From assembly GCA_003194525.1 (NCBI GenBank), contig NBIV01000097.1, positions 124,001 through 188,000 of the forward strand: a stretch of 64,000 nt of DNA, in the 5' to 3' direction. The DNA comes from Gracilariopsis chorda. Its lineage: Eukaryota > Rhodophyta > Florideophyceae > Gracilariales > Gracilariaceae. Of the stretch, positions 32,284 to 42,991 are shown in pieces. The position numbers and the translations under genes were made by a program. Positions within the stretch are counted from its first letter, which is position 1. Each line of letters opens with the position of its first letter. The notes below the pieces were generated by a model, which saw only the letters and a list, made by a program, of their open reading frames with translations, searched no databases and was not told where the DNA came from.

Positions 32284-34986
32284 TCAGTTTAGCTGAGAAG
32301 CCTCTGTTCTAACGGGAATGGTGTCCTGCGAGGCAGGGATTAATCCTGATTCCTGTGGAAAAGCGACAAAATTACCTGCAGCAGCGGTTGCCACCACGGC
32401 TTTAGCCGTTGACAGGATGACCTGGAAAGAACCAGTGTGGCGCAACACAGCCAAGTCTGCCGACGAAATCCTCTGAGGGAACTCCGTCTTTGCACCCAAA
32501 TAGGCGGTTACGGGTACTGACGCCTGATATTCAGGGGTCAGCGTGTTAGAACTAGTTATTATTTACCTTTCTTTGAGTATAGTTCGCTCTAGCATCAGTT
32601 CTAACGTGCACCAACCAGCTATTCTTATTCTACTCGATCTGCTGAAGAAATCGGTTACCCATTCGCCATGCCAAACTGGCCTCAAAGGAGAGTTGACATG
32701 TTCGTGACACCCTGTCACTATGAGATGACTACATGTTCATTTCAAAGAACTTTTGGTTGACCACGTGGACATATTGGCTCTAAAGTACACATTGTCTACT
32801 ACTCACAACGTTGGCAGGCACTTCGCACGGTACGGCAGGGATTGAACGGTCATGGAAGATTCCCGAGGGAGTCGTGCCAAGTCATCACTGGCACCCTTGG
32901 TTCATGCCAGATCATCAAGACCTTGTCTGATGACAAGTTATCAAACGACTAGATCTGGCAGTGAACCCGGTAAACAATTCGCGTACGAAGGCCAGAACGA
33001 ACATCAAGCATCATACCATTTAACTCAGCCGAATTCTCATCGACTAGTGGCACTGATAGAACTAGACCAGAAACTCTTTATAAACCCCGATGGATGTTCC
33101 GAACTTCTAACTCGGATCATCACCATCGACTTCCAACCAATTCAACCACTGCACCTCTGTTCCTAACACAGCGCTTCGAAATTCGCCACATCTTTGGGCA
33201 GCTCCCTCAACGTGAGGTGGACGTTTGGTGCCACGTGCCCATAGTTGTAACATGTGACACAGATCAGTGGTGGTATTCTGGTATTCCGTGGATCTTGAAC
33301 CTTCGCCGTTCGCGGATCAACCCAAACAGGTCGCTGGTAACGATTCCCTGCGTAGGGCACTTGTGGTCCGCGAATGCGGGGACGTACAACGTAAAGGGCC
33401 GAATCATCCGTCTTCGACGAGGCTTTCGATGTGAATGGCAACTCCGTAGTCGGAATAGAACCCGGGAGCTCCTGTTCCGGATACAAACTATCCAACTTGT
33501 GGCCAGAATAATCCTGCGGTGGTTTTAGCGATGATGGAACTCCTTCCAGGTGAAGTGCCCTGGATGAAACATTGTGTTCGGAGCGTGCAAGCAGTGCGTC
33601 TGCTTCCACTTTGGCGTATTGAATCAACTCAAGATAAGTTGTGTCCCGCCGTTCCTTCCGTCTTTGGGCGACTAGCGTGCGAATAGTGGGATTTGATCCG
33701 GTGATAAACAGTTTGCAACGCTCGTTACTGGAATAAACATTACCACAGCGGTGGAAAGCTTTGTTCAGTCGAACTGAAAACTCAGTCTCCGATTCCCTTG
33801 GGCATTGGTTCGTCTCCCGCAGCGCGGTGATAGCTTCCTCAATAGCAGTCCCTGTCCCGTACGAGCGCAGCAACTACTGTATGGCTTCAGGCCAACAGGT
33901 GACCCCTCCTTCGGAGGATCGCGATGAACCTCTTACCGATTTGTACTGATCTTCAGCAAGTTCACGTACAAAATACGTTAAGGCGACATAAGCTTGCCCT
34001 TCAATCATGCAGAGGATGTCAGTTTCCGCTACAAAGCGTGAAAGAAAATCCAGCACCACAATGGGATCCTCCCCAGTGAGCAACTGGTTACGAAAAGTGG
34101 GGGACATGCGTTTGATACAGTCCTTTATTTTACCCGTGGCCTGGGGTGTTTTATCCAAACTGGAATCTTTCAAACGGTATTACCGGTAAGATAACAACCT
34201 TTCATACAAGGGGTTCGTCGGCCTCAGCTCTTTCCAGCCGGCTTGTTTCCTCCCCTTCCCTCGGGTACGAATCACAGCAGAGTTGGATGAGGACTGCTTC
34301 GAGCCCGTTGTTCGACGACAACGTTCACCATCACTCGATGAGTTTGAAGTAGAAGAACCTGCAGAGCGGTGAGAAAGCACAGAAGACTGGGACAAGTCCG
34401 AATCGTATTCTTCGACTATTCTATTCTTAGAGCGATGCTTCCCGGACTTCGGGTTCATGTCGCACCAAGAGGGTTCCGCAGCTGCTGGAGTTGCGCCATC
34501 ATCCTCGCAGATGGTGGCTTCCAACGTCTCGAGGCGGCCAGTAATCCGAATGAACTTCGTGTGAACCTCCTCTTTGAACCCCGGATATCCTCGCAGCACC
34601 TCCAAAAGAGAGTTTACATCCATCCATAAAATACGTAGATCTTCAGATACACCTCCGATGAGGGCAGCTTCCACCTTCATTCGAAATGTATCGACCTCAG
34701 TCGCGATAGCAGCATGAAAACTCCTCATGACTGCCGTCTGGGCCTCCAACGTGTGAACATGGGACTTCAGCTCGACGATGAGCGCATTGTTCGCCGCAGC
34801 AGCGGTAATACGACCCTTCAAAGAAGCAGATGAGGGCCCAACCACTGAGGCGTCAGACGAATTCCTCCAGTTTCCGGGTTTCTTTGCAACTCCGTCTGAG
34901 TGCTCAGGCACAGACCGAGGACGCCGGGGCAGCTCAGGGCCAACACACTTACCTTTAGAAGGGTTACGGCATTTGCCTGGAGCCAT
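32284..34986 (-). pseudogene. Gypsy gag, two stops and a solo LTR inside
   Basis: Gag begins at ATG 34984-34986 with a basic N-terminus (MAPGKCRNPSKGKCVGPEL), then a helical segment and a Ser-rich region. TAA at 34180 and TAG at 33874 interrupt it without a phase change. A capsid-like part follows (YLELIQYAKVEADALLAR) and a knuckle CVTCYNYGHVAPNV in which the last Cys is Val. The solo LTR at 32544-33168 sits next. Omitting it and one CAGCG restores the phase into the frame that ends at 32284. Confidence 0.8.
32544..33168 (-). repeat. Solo LTR (625 bp), second of an inverted pair, in gag
   Basis: It has TGTTAGAA…TCCTAACA ends and a perfect 5-bp target duplication CAGCG (32539-32543 and 33169-33173). 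The sequence is the reverse complement of 25707-26358 with moderate divergence and small length differences. No internal coding part remains, so it arose by LTR-LTR recombination of a full element. Confidence 0.92.
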
Positions 34987-35395
34987 TGTCAGTGACTAAT
35001 TAAAGCCAGGAAGCTGGGGAACAAGCAAACAAATTAACCTCGAATGAGTGTGTCCGCCTCACACGAGTGACTAAAACCCAAACAATGTAGAAACAACCGT
35101 TTCGACGGGCACGTTGCTTTGCAACGGTAGTCAGTCTACCAAGATTGTTTGGGTGCGAAGTGCCAATGCGGCACACCGTATCGACGGGAACCAGTTTTCC
35201 ACGGCGGTAGGCGATACCACAAGGGTGAAAACGCAGCCATCAACAACCCAATCGGGAAATGACGAGGAAAACATGACATCTCGTTGGCTACGACCTTTTG
35301 GATCTTCTGTAGTGTTCTCCACGACTCCATGTCGGAAAGTTGAAGAAAAAAGGCTCAAAAGAAAGAGACCAGCAGGCTGGGAGCGCATAAGGATT

Positions 35396-35411
35396 CTACG
35401 TAAGGAGACCA
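35396..35411 (-). other. Primer binding site of the gypsy element
   Basis: Two bases after the 5' LTR the coding strand reads TGGTCTCCTTACGTAG. TGG complements the CCA end of a tRNA, so this element uses the ordinary 3'-end priming mode, unlike the young copia element. I cannot assign the tRNA species. Confidence 0.6.
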
Positions 35412-35413
35412 AT

Positions 35414-36234
35414 TGTCGTGGAACCCCCCAGAACAGGCTAGGACACACAGAGGTGTTCGGGGCCTCTCTCCATGCTGGGTTAGCACAGAAGGTAGAGCCC
35501 CTCTCAGGTTGATTGCACGAGCCGGGCGTAACTGCGGGGATCACCGTCAGAACGGGTGTGTATAGGACTAGGGAACAGAAGTCGCCCGAGGCGGTAGAGA
35601 ACACGACACGGTCGATATACGACGTCGCCACGGCAGTAGGTGAGCACGAGAGTGGCGAGAGGCGCGGGGGTGGACACGAGCCACGGAAGTGGGCGGCCAC
35701 AGGCCGGGCTGACACCGGTATACTGGGTGGTAACATCTGTAGAGCAAAAGGCCAAAGAAAATGGGAAACAACCAGAAATAACACGCAGACTGCGGATGTA
35801 GTGCTGTGGATGCCACTAGGTGGATAACTAAACCTGCAAAAGGCAGTGACTCTCAGCGAGGAGGATATCACTCACCAGGGGTGCGTAGTTAGAGCCGAAC
35901 ACTCAGTTGGTTCGTTTACTTCTCCCAAGCTCGGGCACAGCCCTCCCCCTCAAGTAGCAGGGGTCAGCCACTGCGCAGTGGGTCATAATAATACTACCTA
36001 AAATATTAATTAAACATTAAAATTACCCCAAGATTGGGTGTAAGAACCATCCACGTGTGCAGGCAGCCAGAAATGCTGTGCAGGTCATAACTAAATCGTC
36101 AACCATACAATCTACCAGTAAACTGGTCGAAAATGTCGTCTGCATTCATAGAGTGAGCCACCACTTCCTGGAAGGTAACACCAGGTATATGATGCGTAAT
36201 AACGGCAAAGTGTCTGAAAAAGCGTTGCAATACA
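35414..36234 (-). repeat. 5' LTR of the gypsy element
   Basis: 821 bp, plus-strand ends TGTCGTGGAACC and TTGCAATACA. The target duplication TACAC follows at 36235-36239. It aligns along its length with 22439-23670 once the insert there is removed. Open frames inside it (for example 35131-35871 -) are not genes. Confidence 0.93.
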
Positions 36235-36239
36235 TACAC

Positions 36240-39060
36240 TGCACAATGATCAGAAAATCTAACGTAAACCGACCTCACTGAACCCAGTACTCCCGCGTCC
36301 CTACATGGATCGAGATAAATGCAGGTGATCATCGATGATCAGACAAGAGCAAGTGCCTTATATTTTCTAAACCAGAAAAATCAGCTCTTCCAGTACGTAA
36401 GATAATACAAGGCTCGTGTAGAAAACGAAGTTCCTCCGAATAGAATGTACCACATTCGACTTGATGGGGTGGGTGAGAATAGGTCAGACGATTTTCTATC
36501 TTAAGTGACGGAGAATGGTATAATACCAGAGTTTACACCACCGTACGCACACCAATCGGATGGGGTGCAGAGAAGATGATCCGGGATCTATGGAAGATGG
36601 CTAGGAACTTCCTGTTTCCTTCGAGACTACCAGATAAACTCTGGGAGGAAGCAATATCCCATGCAAACTATCTTAGGAATGGCCTGCCAAACCAGTGAGT
36701 GGACATGAATGTTCCATTCAAACTATGGTCCGGACGGAAGCCGAACTTTTCTAACATATTCAAATTCCGACAAACCGGTCATGTTTGTGTCTACCATTCA
36801 GATACAGCCCCAAACAGGAAGCTTCTCCCTCGCGCTATCCCCGGACACTTTTCCGGCATGCAAAGCGAAAGATAATTATACAGAAGATACATCCCTTCCA
36901 TGGAAAATGTACTTAGATGCCGCATGGCAGACGTTAAGGTCAAGAAAAATGTAGTACAGTGGTTACTGTGCATGCTCCTAAGGATGGGCTGTTACGGAAG
37001 ATTTCTCATGGAGTACTCGTATTTTCTAACTGATGCCACGTGGGCACACCACTCCAGAGGAATTGTTTCAGCGGATTGTAATTCAGTTAGGTAGTATAAC
37101 CTAACTTAGATTTTTATAGGATACAGTAGACAGTTTCCGTCGTGGTCAGCTTGGGGCACTGTATATAGTGCACCACTGGAAGTTCCACCTCCGGAGAAGT
37201 AAACCAAGCACCCTCAAGGCTTGTTCTAGTTCGTCTGGTTCAACCTCGTGATACTCACCTTCAGGTACACTATTACGTCATCTATTACGTCATCCTCTCG
37301 GTGTGGTTTCTAAGCCGCCGATACCCAGCCAATCCCATAGCAGCGCCTGTAGGATTATCTTCCACCCAGTGAAACCGCTCTCCGCTTGGTGCTTGCGTAT
37401 CTACTTTCAGGATTCCCCCGGTCGCCGCTTCTATATCCTATTTTAACCCATCTATTAGGCCGCATCAAGAAGTCCTGTTTTACGGACTTTATGCTCACCA
37501 CTGGCTGTACCACAAAAACATACTTACCATCAATCAATGAACTCATAGATTTTTCGCCCACAGGAAGGAATGAAGCCGAAATAGAGATGGGAGAAGAAAA
37601 AGAAGAGCACCTAGATGCTTCTCTGGTCCACTGCATGGTGGCACACTGGAGTTCGAAATACCTTAAGGGTGATGGCAGAGTACTTAAGAGCTTTGAAGAA
37701 ACAAGATTAATACCACAATGGGCAGAGGAAATCGATAGAGAGTACGACGCGCTGGTACAGCGTGGAACACGTAAAAACATAGATCAAGAACCTGGAATGA
37801 ACCCAATGCAACTCCGTTGGAGATTTTTGCAAAGTATTTAAGTTTCAACCATCCAAGCACCCTACCGAAGGCGCGTTGTATCGCACGGAGCGACATGAAG
37901 CGTCTCTGCCTAGATTACGACCCTGAAAAAATCTCTATGCTCCTGCAGCACGCCGGGAGACCATTCCTCTCATGCTGGGTAGAAGCGCAGCTCAGGCAGA
38001 GGTAAATACTGTAGAACATGGATATAAGTAACGCATATCTATACGGAGACTTTGAAGAGCCTGTAATGATAGAGCAGCCACAGAATGAATCATGTTTCTC
38101 TTTTGTTCCTAGAAACGTTTGCCTACTTCAAAAATCTATCTACAGAGCAAAGCAAGCTGGATAGATATGGGGGTCTATCATTCACCAGGAACGCCTGCGA
38201 CTAGGCTTCGAATAGTCGAGCGGTGACAGTCCAATGTACATATGCCAATCTTTAAGTGGTACGTTAACAGATGTTGTGGTCGTGGATGATCTCTTAACAT
38301 CCTGCAACTCGCATTTTCTACTAATCGACTTTTAAATAAAAATGGAGAAGCATTTCCAAATGAAACTTCTTGGCGAAGCTGAGTACTTCGGAAGACTAGA
38401 CATACAGAAGGACAAGTATGAGATAGAGGTACAAGAACGCAGTTACATAGAAAAAACCTGCAACATGGGCTTGTTCAATCGAGTCCAATTCAGACTCCAC
38501 TGTAGTCAGTGTGAGACCTCAAAATCAGGAACTGAACCAAGCCAAGTCTCACAAAAGGACCCTATAACCGCTACCAGAAGCTGGTTGGAAGCATAATGTA
38601 TCTGGCTGTAACGTCTTGACCTGAGAAATGGTTGATCCTTCAATGCTGGCAAGTCAAGTTCACAATTAATACTTGAGGCATGTTGGACTTGCGAAGAAAG
38701 TAATGAGCTAGTTGATGGGTACAAAACATCTTGTTTTGTTCTTCCCAGCCAATAGCTCAGCTCCAATGACGGCGCACTGCAACACAGAGTAGGCTGGTTG
38801 CACGAGTAAGTCTACAACGGGATTATTGATCAAGGAGAATAAAGCATTGATCATTTCAATCACAAAATAGAAAAAGATTGTGGCGTTTTATTCTGGTGAA
38901 GCTTACTATATCGCATTTTCCTATTGTGGAAAGATAAACACAATGGTTGCGAAAAATCTTTTGAGAGATTTGCAGTGAATAAATCCTGGAAGATGAACCT
39001 CAGATGTACCCAGTTATATTTCACACGAACAGTTCTACGGCGAAGATGAGCCACACCTTC
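36240..39060 (+). pseudogene. Copia element C, second half: integrase core, RT, RNase H
   Basis: Directly beyond the gypsy target duplication the copia text resumes: KCLIFSKPEKSALPVRKIIQ (36350-36410), then the integrase core with GIIPEFTPPYAHQSDGV, KMARNFLFPS and DKLWEEAISHANYLRN (to 36690). Next comes a linker with IPQWAEEIDREYDALV (37710-37760), then RT with MDISNAYLYGDFEEPVMIEQ (38017-38075), VVVDDLL in place of YVDD (38275-38300) and MKLLGEAEYFGRLDI, then eroded RNase H to about 39060. Numerous stops and frameshifts; inactive. Confidence 0.82.
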
Positions 39061-39160
39061 CAACGTGATCTACCAAATTAATAAGCTCGCTTTACTCGCG
39101 CCCAGAGGCCGAGAAAACGAGAGCAGAAGGCTTCTACGTTGTGTACGATCGCTACAATGA
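39035..39160 (+). repeat. Family B direct repeat with purine tract (copy 2)
   Basis: Partner of 18985-19110, in the same orientation. It has a purine tract GAGAAAACGAGAGCAGAAGG and then TGTACGATCGC. It marks the 3' end of copia C. The similarity fades after about 39170, so the 3' LTR appears truncated or replaced. Confidence 0.55.
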
Positions 39161-40470
39161 TCGCTACAGTGGAGTGCGGTCACAGTTAAAGAGGTATCCT
39201 CAACAGTTGGACAGTAAATTATTGCTAAGAACAGTCATTTATGAAAGAAATGGGGCATGAAAGGCCTCAAATGTACTCAAGGCTATATAGAACTCAAAAA
39301 ATATCAATAAACGTAGTGTTCTGGAAATGTTAATTAGTTGTGGCTGTTCTTCCTCAACGTATATAGAGCCGGTTAACTCCAACCCACTGTTTGAATTGAA
39401 CCCCAATATGACGCCACAAGCCGAAACAAAACAGCCATCCTGTATTCCAAACGACGAGTCCTACAAACTTGGTTGATTTGCGCATTCTTCTTACTTCAAT
39501 AATGTGTCTAAAACATTCAAAACAGCTTCAAATTGTTCCAACTCAACATCGTTAAGGTTGTGTGTTCTTCTGTCGCCCAATGACTGCCCAGTTACGCAGA
39601 AACCTACGCCTGCGTCGTGATGAGCGTACTTCAAATGTATTGTTCTGTAACTCATCCGTCTATCGTTGGGCAGATAAACATACGCTTTTTGACGGATGCT
39701 CTCTAATCCGCAAAGGGTGGTTAATTCCATAGGCAGAACTCAAAGTCTACATGGCGCCTTTCACTCTACATTACCAATACACGCACAATTTTGAATCAAG
39801 GCATCAAGAAACTAAATGTGGGGGAGCGCAATGCTTTAGCACAAGATGTTGACCGGTCGGACGTGCCTCAGCGGTCAGTAGAAGGATTTCCTAGAAAGCC
39901 CCGGCGGAAGATAGGCTCGGTGATCCGAACGGTAGAAGTCAGGAGACGCCGGTCGCGGGCTTCGGCACAGGACGGGCAACTGCGTCAAGCGTGGTCAGGG
40001 AGCACGCGTAGAGTGTTGGCGGTGGTCTACCACTCGTGTTTTACCGTGCGGAGTAGTAGTACAAGCTAGTGGGCAGTCTGTATCGCCAACTAAAACAAGA
40101 AACTAGTCCGTTTTGTGGGATGAAGTCTGCCTTTACTCATTCGTGGAGGTCGGGGGGTACTTTCATCCTAAGTAGACCCGCCGGCCCCGAGGTGCACCTC
40201 GGCGACGACGCACCTCGGCAGATATGGGCCAATGGCGGGCCTGCGTACGCACTACCTAAAAATCAAGTAGAAATTACCTAAGGTCTTGCAGGCATGCCTG
40301 CCCTTCCTCCCGGTCGGACAGGTGTATTCCGTCCCAACAGTCCACAGGTGCACCGTGCCAGTCAGGTGCAATCTTGCCATCTGTCCACTGTCCGGTCTCC
40401 CACGTCATCGGGAATCGGTGTTCGCTGTCGTCCGTCATGATCTGACGCCCATACGGTAGTTCTACCACAC
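39161..40470. other. No recognisable gene
   Basis: It holds a 79-codon minus frame (39491-39730; SYRTIHLKYAHHDAGVGFCV) that looks protein-like but is unknown to me. A GC-rich block at about 39880-40420 contrasts with the AT-rich flanks and may be a separate insertion into the 5' part of the pogo-like transposase. Confidence 0.35.
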
Positions 40471-42150
40471 GAAACGAAAAGCTCTAAACAGTGAAGAGGA
40501 AGAAGAGGTGTTTAATGTTTTCCGCCACTACGCCGAAAACGGACGACCGCTCACGCGACAAGATTTGATCGATGTAGTTGCAATGCTTGTATCTCGCATG
40601 TCTCCGTACCGTCAGACGAATCTACCTTTTCGTGAAGGACGACCAGGACTAGCATTTTGCAGGGCATTCGAAGCCCAGCATAGTGACGTTATTGCATTCC
40701 AAACAGCTCGAAAAGAAGATGCAGCGAGATACCGCGCTACGAAAGCGACCGTTATGTCCAAACACTTTTCCAAATTAGAAGCTCTCATCACCGGACAAAA
40801 CATTGATGCGAAGCGAATAATTAATGCTGACGAAACCAGAATTTCAGAATGGAAACCAGTTGGGAGAGGAGGGCAAAAGGAATATACTACCAGATCTCAT
40901 ACGATTCTGGAGTGTGCAGCTATGTTTCAAAATTTCTATCGCATAACGACGTTAACTGCAGTGTATGGAAATAGAGACAAGTGTAGATTACTATTTGTGT
41001 TTTACAGAACAAACTGTCGCATAGGGCGCTTTCAGCATCGTTCCGACCCGATTCATCAGTACCTTGAGTCAATTGCAGACTGTCTTCCTTGCAGAGTTTT
41101 TGTGACGGCAAGGACAGAGATTGCTGCAGTGGATTTGAGCAAACTTTTTTGAATGTGCTAATGCATTGATCGATGATACAAAAGATCTACGGGCAAATGA
41201 ACGAAAGCTTCTCTTGATCTACGATGAGTACCGGTCACATCTCTCAAACCCTGTTCTGGAAATGTTCCGAAAAGCTGGAATCATCGCTTACGCACTCCCG
41301 TCTCATATCAGCAGTACTACCCAACCACTTAATGTTTCTGTCTTCTGTATTTTCAATAACAGGTTCCGAATGTTCATAAAACCGTGCACAAAAGAACGCA
41401 TAGCATATCATATTTATGATAAAGTCACCATGTGCCTCTTTCCCACACTTGCATATGAACAAACGTTCACAGATATGAATACTAAAGAGGGATATCCGAA
41501 AACACGATTCATTCCGCTGGAAGACTATTTGCTGTTCCCGCAGGCCAGACCATAAAGTTACGACGAGCCGACAAAACTGGCGTCCGTACCTGAAATGACT
41601 AAAATATTAGACTGTGAACGGAAATAGAACGCGGTAGATATTGAAAAAGACGTTGCGATACACTCGCAAGGATTTTTAGATACAACGTATGGTGCAGTTG
41701 TCACGAACGGCGCCATGATGGGTTTGTTGCGGCTGAAGCATGCAACAAAACAGCAATCAAAGGAATAGGAGGAAAAAACGTGGAGGCAAGTGCAAAGTTG
41801 GAAGCGGAGAGATAGAAAAAGCGTGCTGGCTTTCAGGCCTTTGAACTACAAGGGGCTCGTTTTTGATCGGAAATGCATTTTGAACCTGTAGCTGCTATAA
41901 AGTCACTTGAAGAACGCGCAATGCGAGCAAAATGCCGCTTTGAAGGTGAGCACTGAGCCTGCCCGATGCGGTGAACTTGATAGATAATGGAAATGTCTAA
42001 TGAGCTTCCATGGAAGGAATGGAAGTCATGGTGTGGTACAGTGCGCATTTAAGAGTGAATTGTATTGGTTGATGTCTTACGTACGCAATGACTTGGCAAA
42101 AGATGTCCAACTTTTGAGCACTCGTTTTCCCAAATTAGTTTTGTGTGTTT
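40471..42150 (+). pseudogene. Pogo-like (DDE_1 type) DNA transposase, inactive
   Basis: The plus strand reads an HTH-type linker (LNSEEEEEVFNVF, ENGRPLTRQDLIDVV), then LPFREGRPGLAF, the first catalytic Asp in INADETRISEW (about 40826-40858) and, after a frameshift near 41145, the second Asp in LLLIYDEYRSHLS (about 41210-41245). The third motif is TTQPLNVSVF, where DDE_1 transposases have TQPLD, so the last acidic residue is Asn. Text continues with stops past 41600. The N-terminal HTH is missing and terminal inverted repeats were not found. The family moves by cut-and-paste and is related to CENP-B and Tigger proteins. Confidence 0.75.
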
Positions 42151-42531
42151 GAAGTTAGTAAATGAACGCCCTGCTTCTATAATACTGGGTCATTCTTTAT
42201 AGCGCTTCGTAGAGTTCGAGAGGTAGTGAAGCGGATTTCAACGAGGTGCTGATGGCTCGAAACGGCCTACAACAACCCCATCGGCTTCGGCAGGAAAGTC
42301 AAACTGTCCAAGTTTGAGGATACCACGCTGTACAGTACGTGTAGGGTACCTTCGTACACGAGGCGTAATGGCACAATGAATTCACGGCACATGGTTTGTT
42401 ACGAACGGGCCTTAACACGAGGCAGGGAAAGTAGTTTTGGATTCGTTTAGTCGTTTTGGAAGTTTGCACTGCAGTCTCTGGTCTATAGCGTTTTTGGCAA
42501 TGCAGAGAACTTTCTGGAGTACCACTGGCTG
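42151..42531. other. No recognisable gene
   Basis: Between the transposase relic and the palindrome at 42532. Short frames only; no inverted repeat that would close the transposon was recognised. Confidence 0.35.
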
Positions 42532-42594
42532 CTTTCGGCGTTTCCCTTCATGACCATTCTTGGCAAGAATGGTCATGAAGGGAAACGCCGAAAG
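42532..42594. repeat. 63-bp near-perfect palindrome
   Basis: Arms 42532-42562 and 42564-42594 are perfect 31-base reverse complements around a single G at 42563. The left arm begins CTTTCGGCGTTTCCCTTC and the right arm ends with its complement. With almost no loop it could form a cruciform or a perfect foldback RNA. No adjoining element explains it. Confidence 0.95.
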
Positions 42595-42991
42595 TAGATA
42601 AGATTTCTTGAGGGCAGGCAAGATCCCCAATGGAAGAGCTACAGGCAGATGTGATTTGGTCGCAGCCGATATTTCTTTTCTTGTTAAGGTTTATAACCTA
42701 CGCACGTGCGAAACAAAAGCGTACAGCCCCTGTGTCCCTTTTCGCATATTTGTAGTTCTGAGCCCAAATGCATATTCGCATCGAATCCAGAAACCGTTTC
42801 GTGTAGGCTGTCACCTAGTATGGAAGCCGTTCTTCAAAAAGGGGGGCAGAATTGAAATATGTGAATTGTGCTAGCTAGATTGTCGCTCAAGCACCAGCGC
42901 ACTACCACCCGAAGCTCATCGAGTTCTCTTCTGTAGTAAATATGAAGTTCTTCTAATTGCAGGAGGCAGAGCCTTTAGGGTTCATACTTGG

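Larger units (their letters stand above)
22439..36234 (-). mobile_element. Ty3/gypsy LTR retrotransposon with extra 3' region, nested in copia C
   Basis: It has LTRs at 22439-23670 and 35414-36234 and a TACAC target duplication (22434-22438 and 36235-36239). The order on the minus strand is LTR, primer site, gag, protease, RT, RNase H, integrase, a post-integrase ORF, about 4 kb of extra sequence with an opposite-strand ORF, polypurine tract, LTR. The LTRs are only about four-fifths identical in the parts I aligned, so the insertion is old. Later insertions enlarged it to 13.8 kb. All coding parts carry stops or frameshifts. Confidence 0.93.
20945..39160 (+). mobile_element. Copia element C, split by a nested gypsy element
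   Basis: The gag to pre-integrase part (20945-22438) and the integrase to RNase H part (36240-about 39060) are in the same orientation and together give the standard copia domain order. The split point carries the TACAC duplication of the intruding element. Without the insert the coding part is about 4.3 kb. Its LTRs are not firmly defined: the 5' one may lie at about 19105-20111, and the 3' one may begin near 39145 and be truncated. Confidence 0.75.

Noticed and set aside
35131..35871. 246-codon minus-strand frame
   Set aside because: It lies largely inside the gypsy 5' LTR and leader; the partner LTR does not keep it open.
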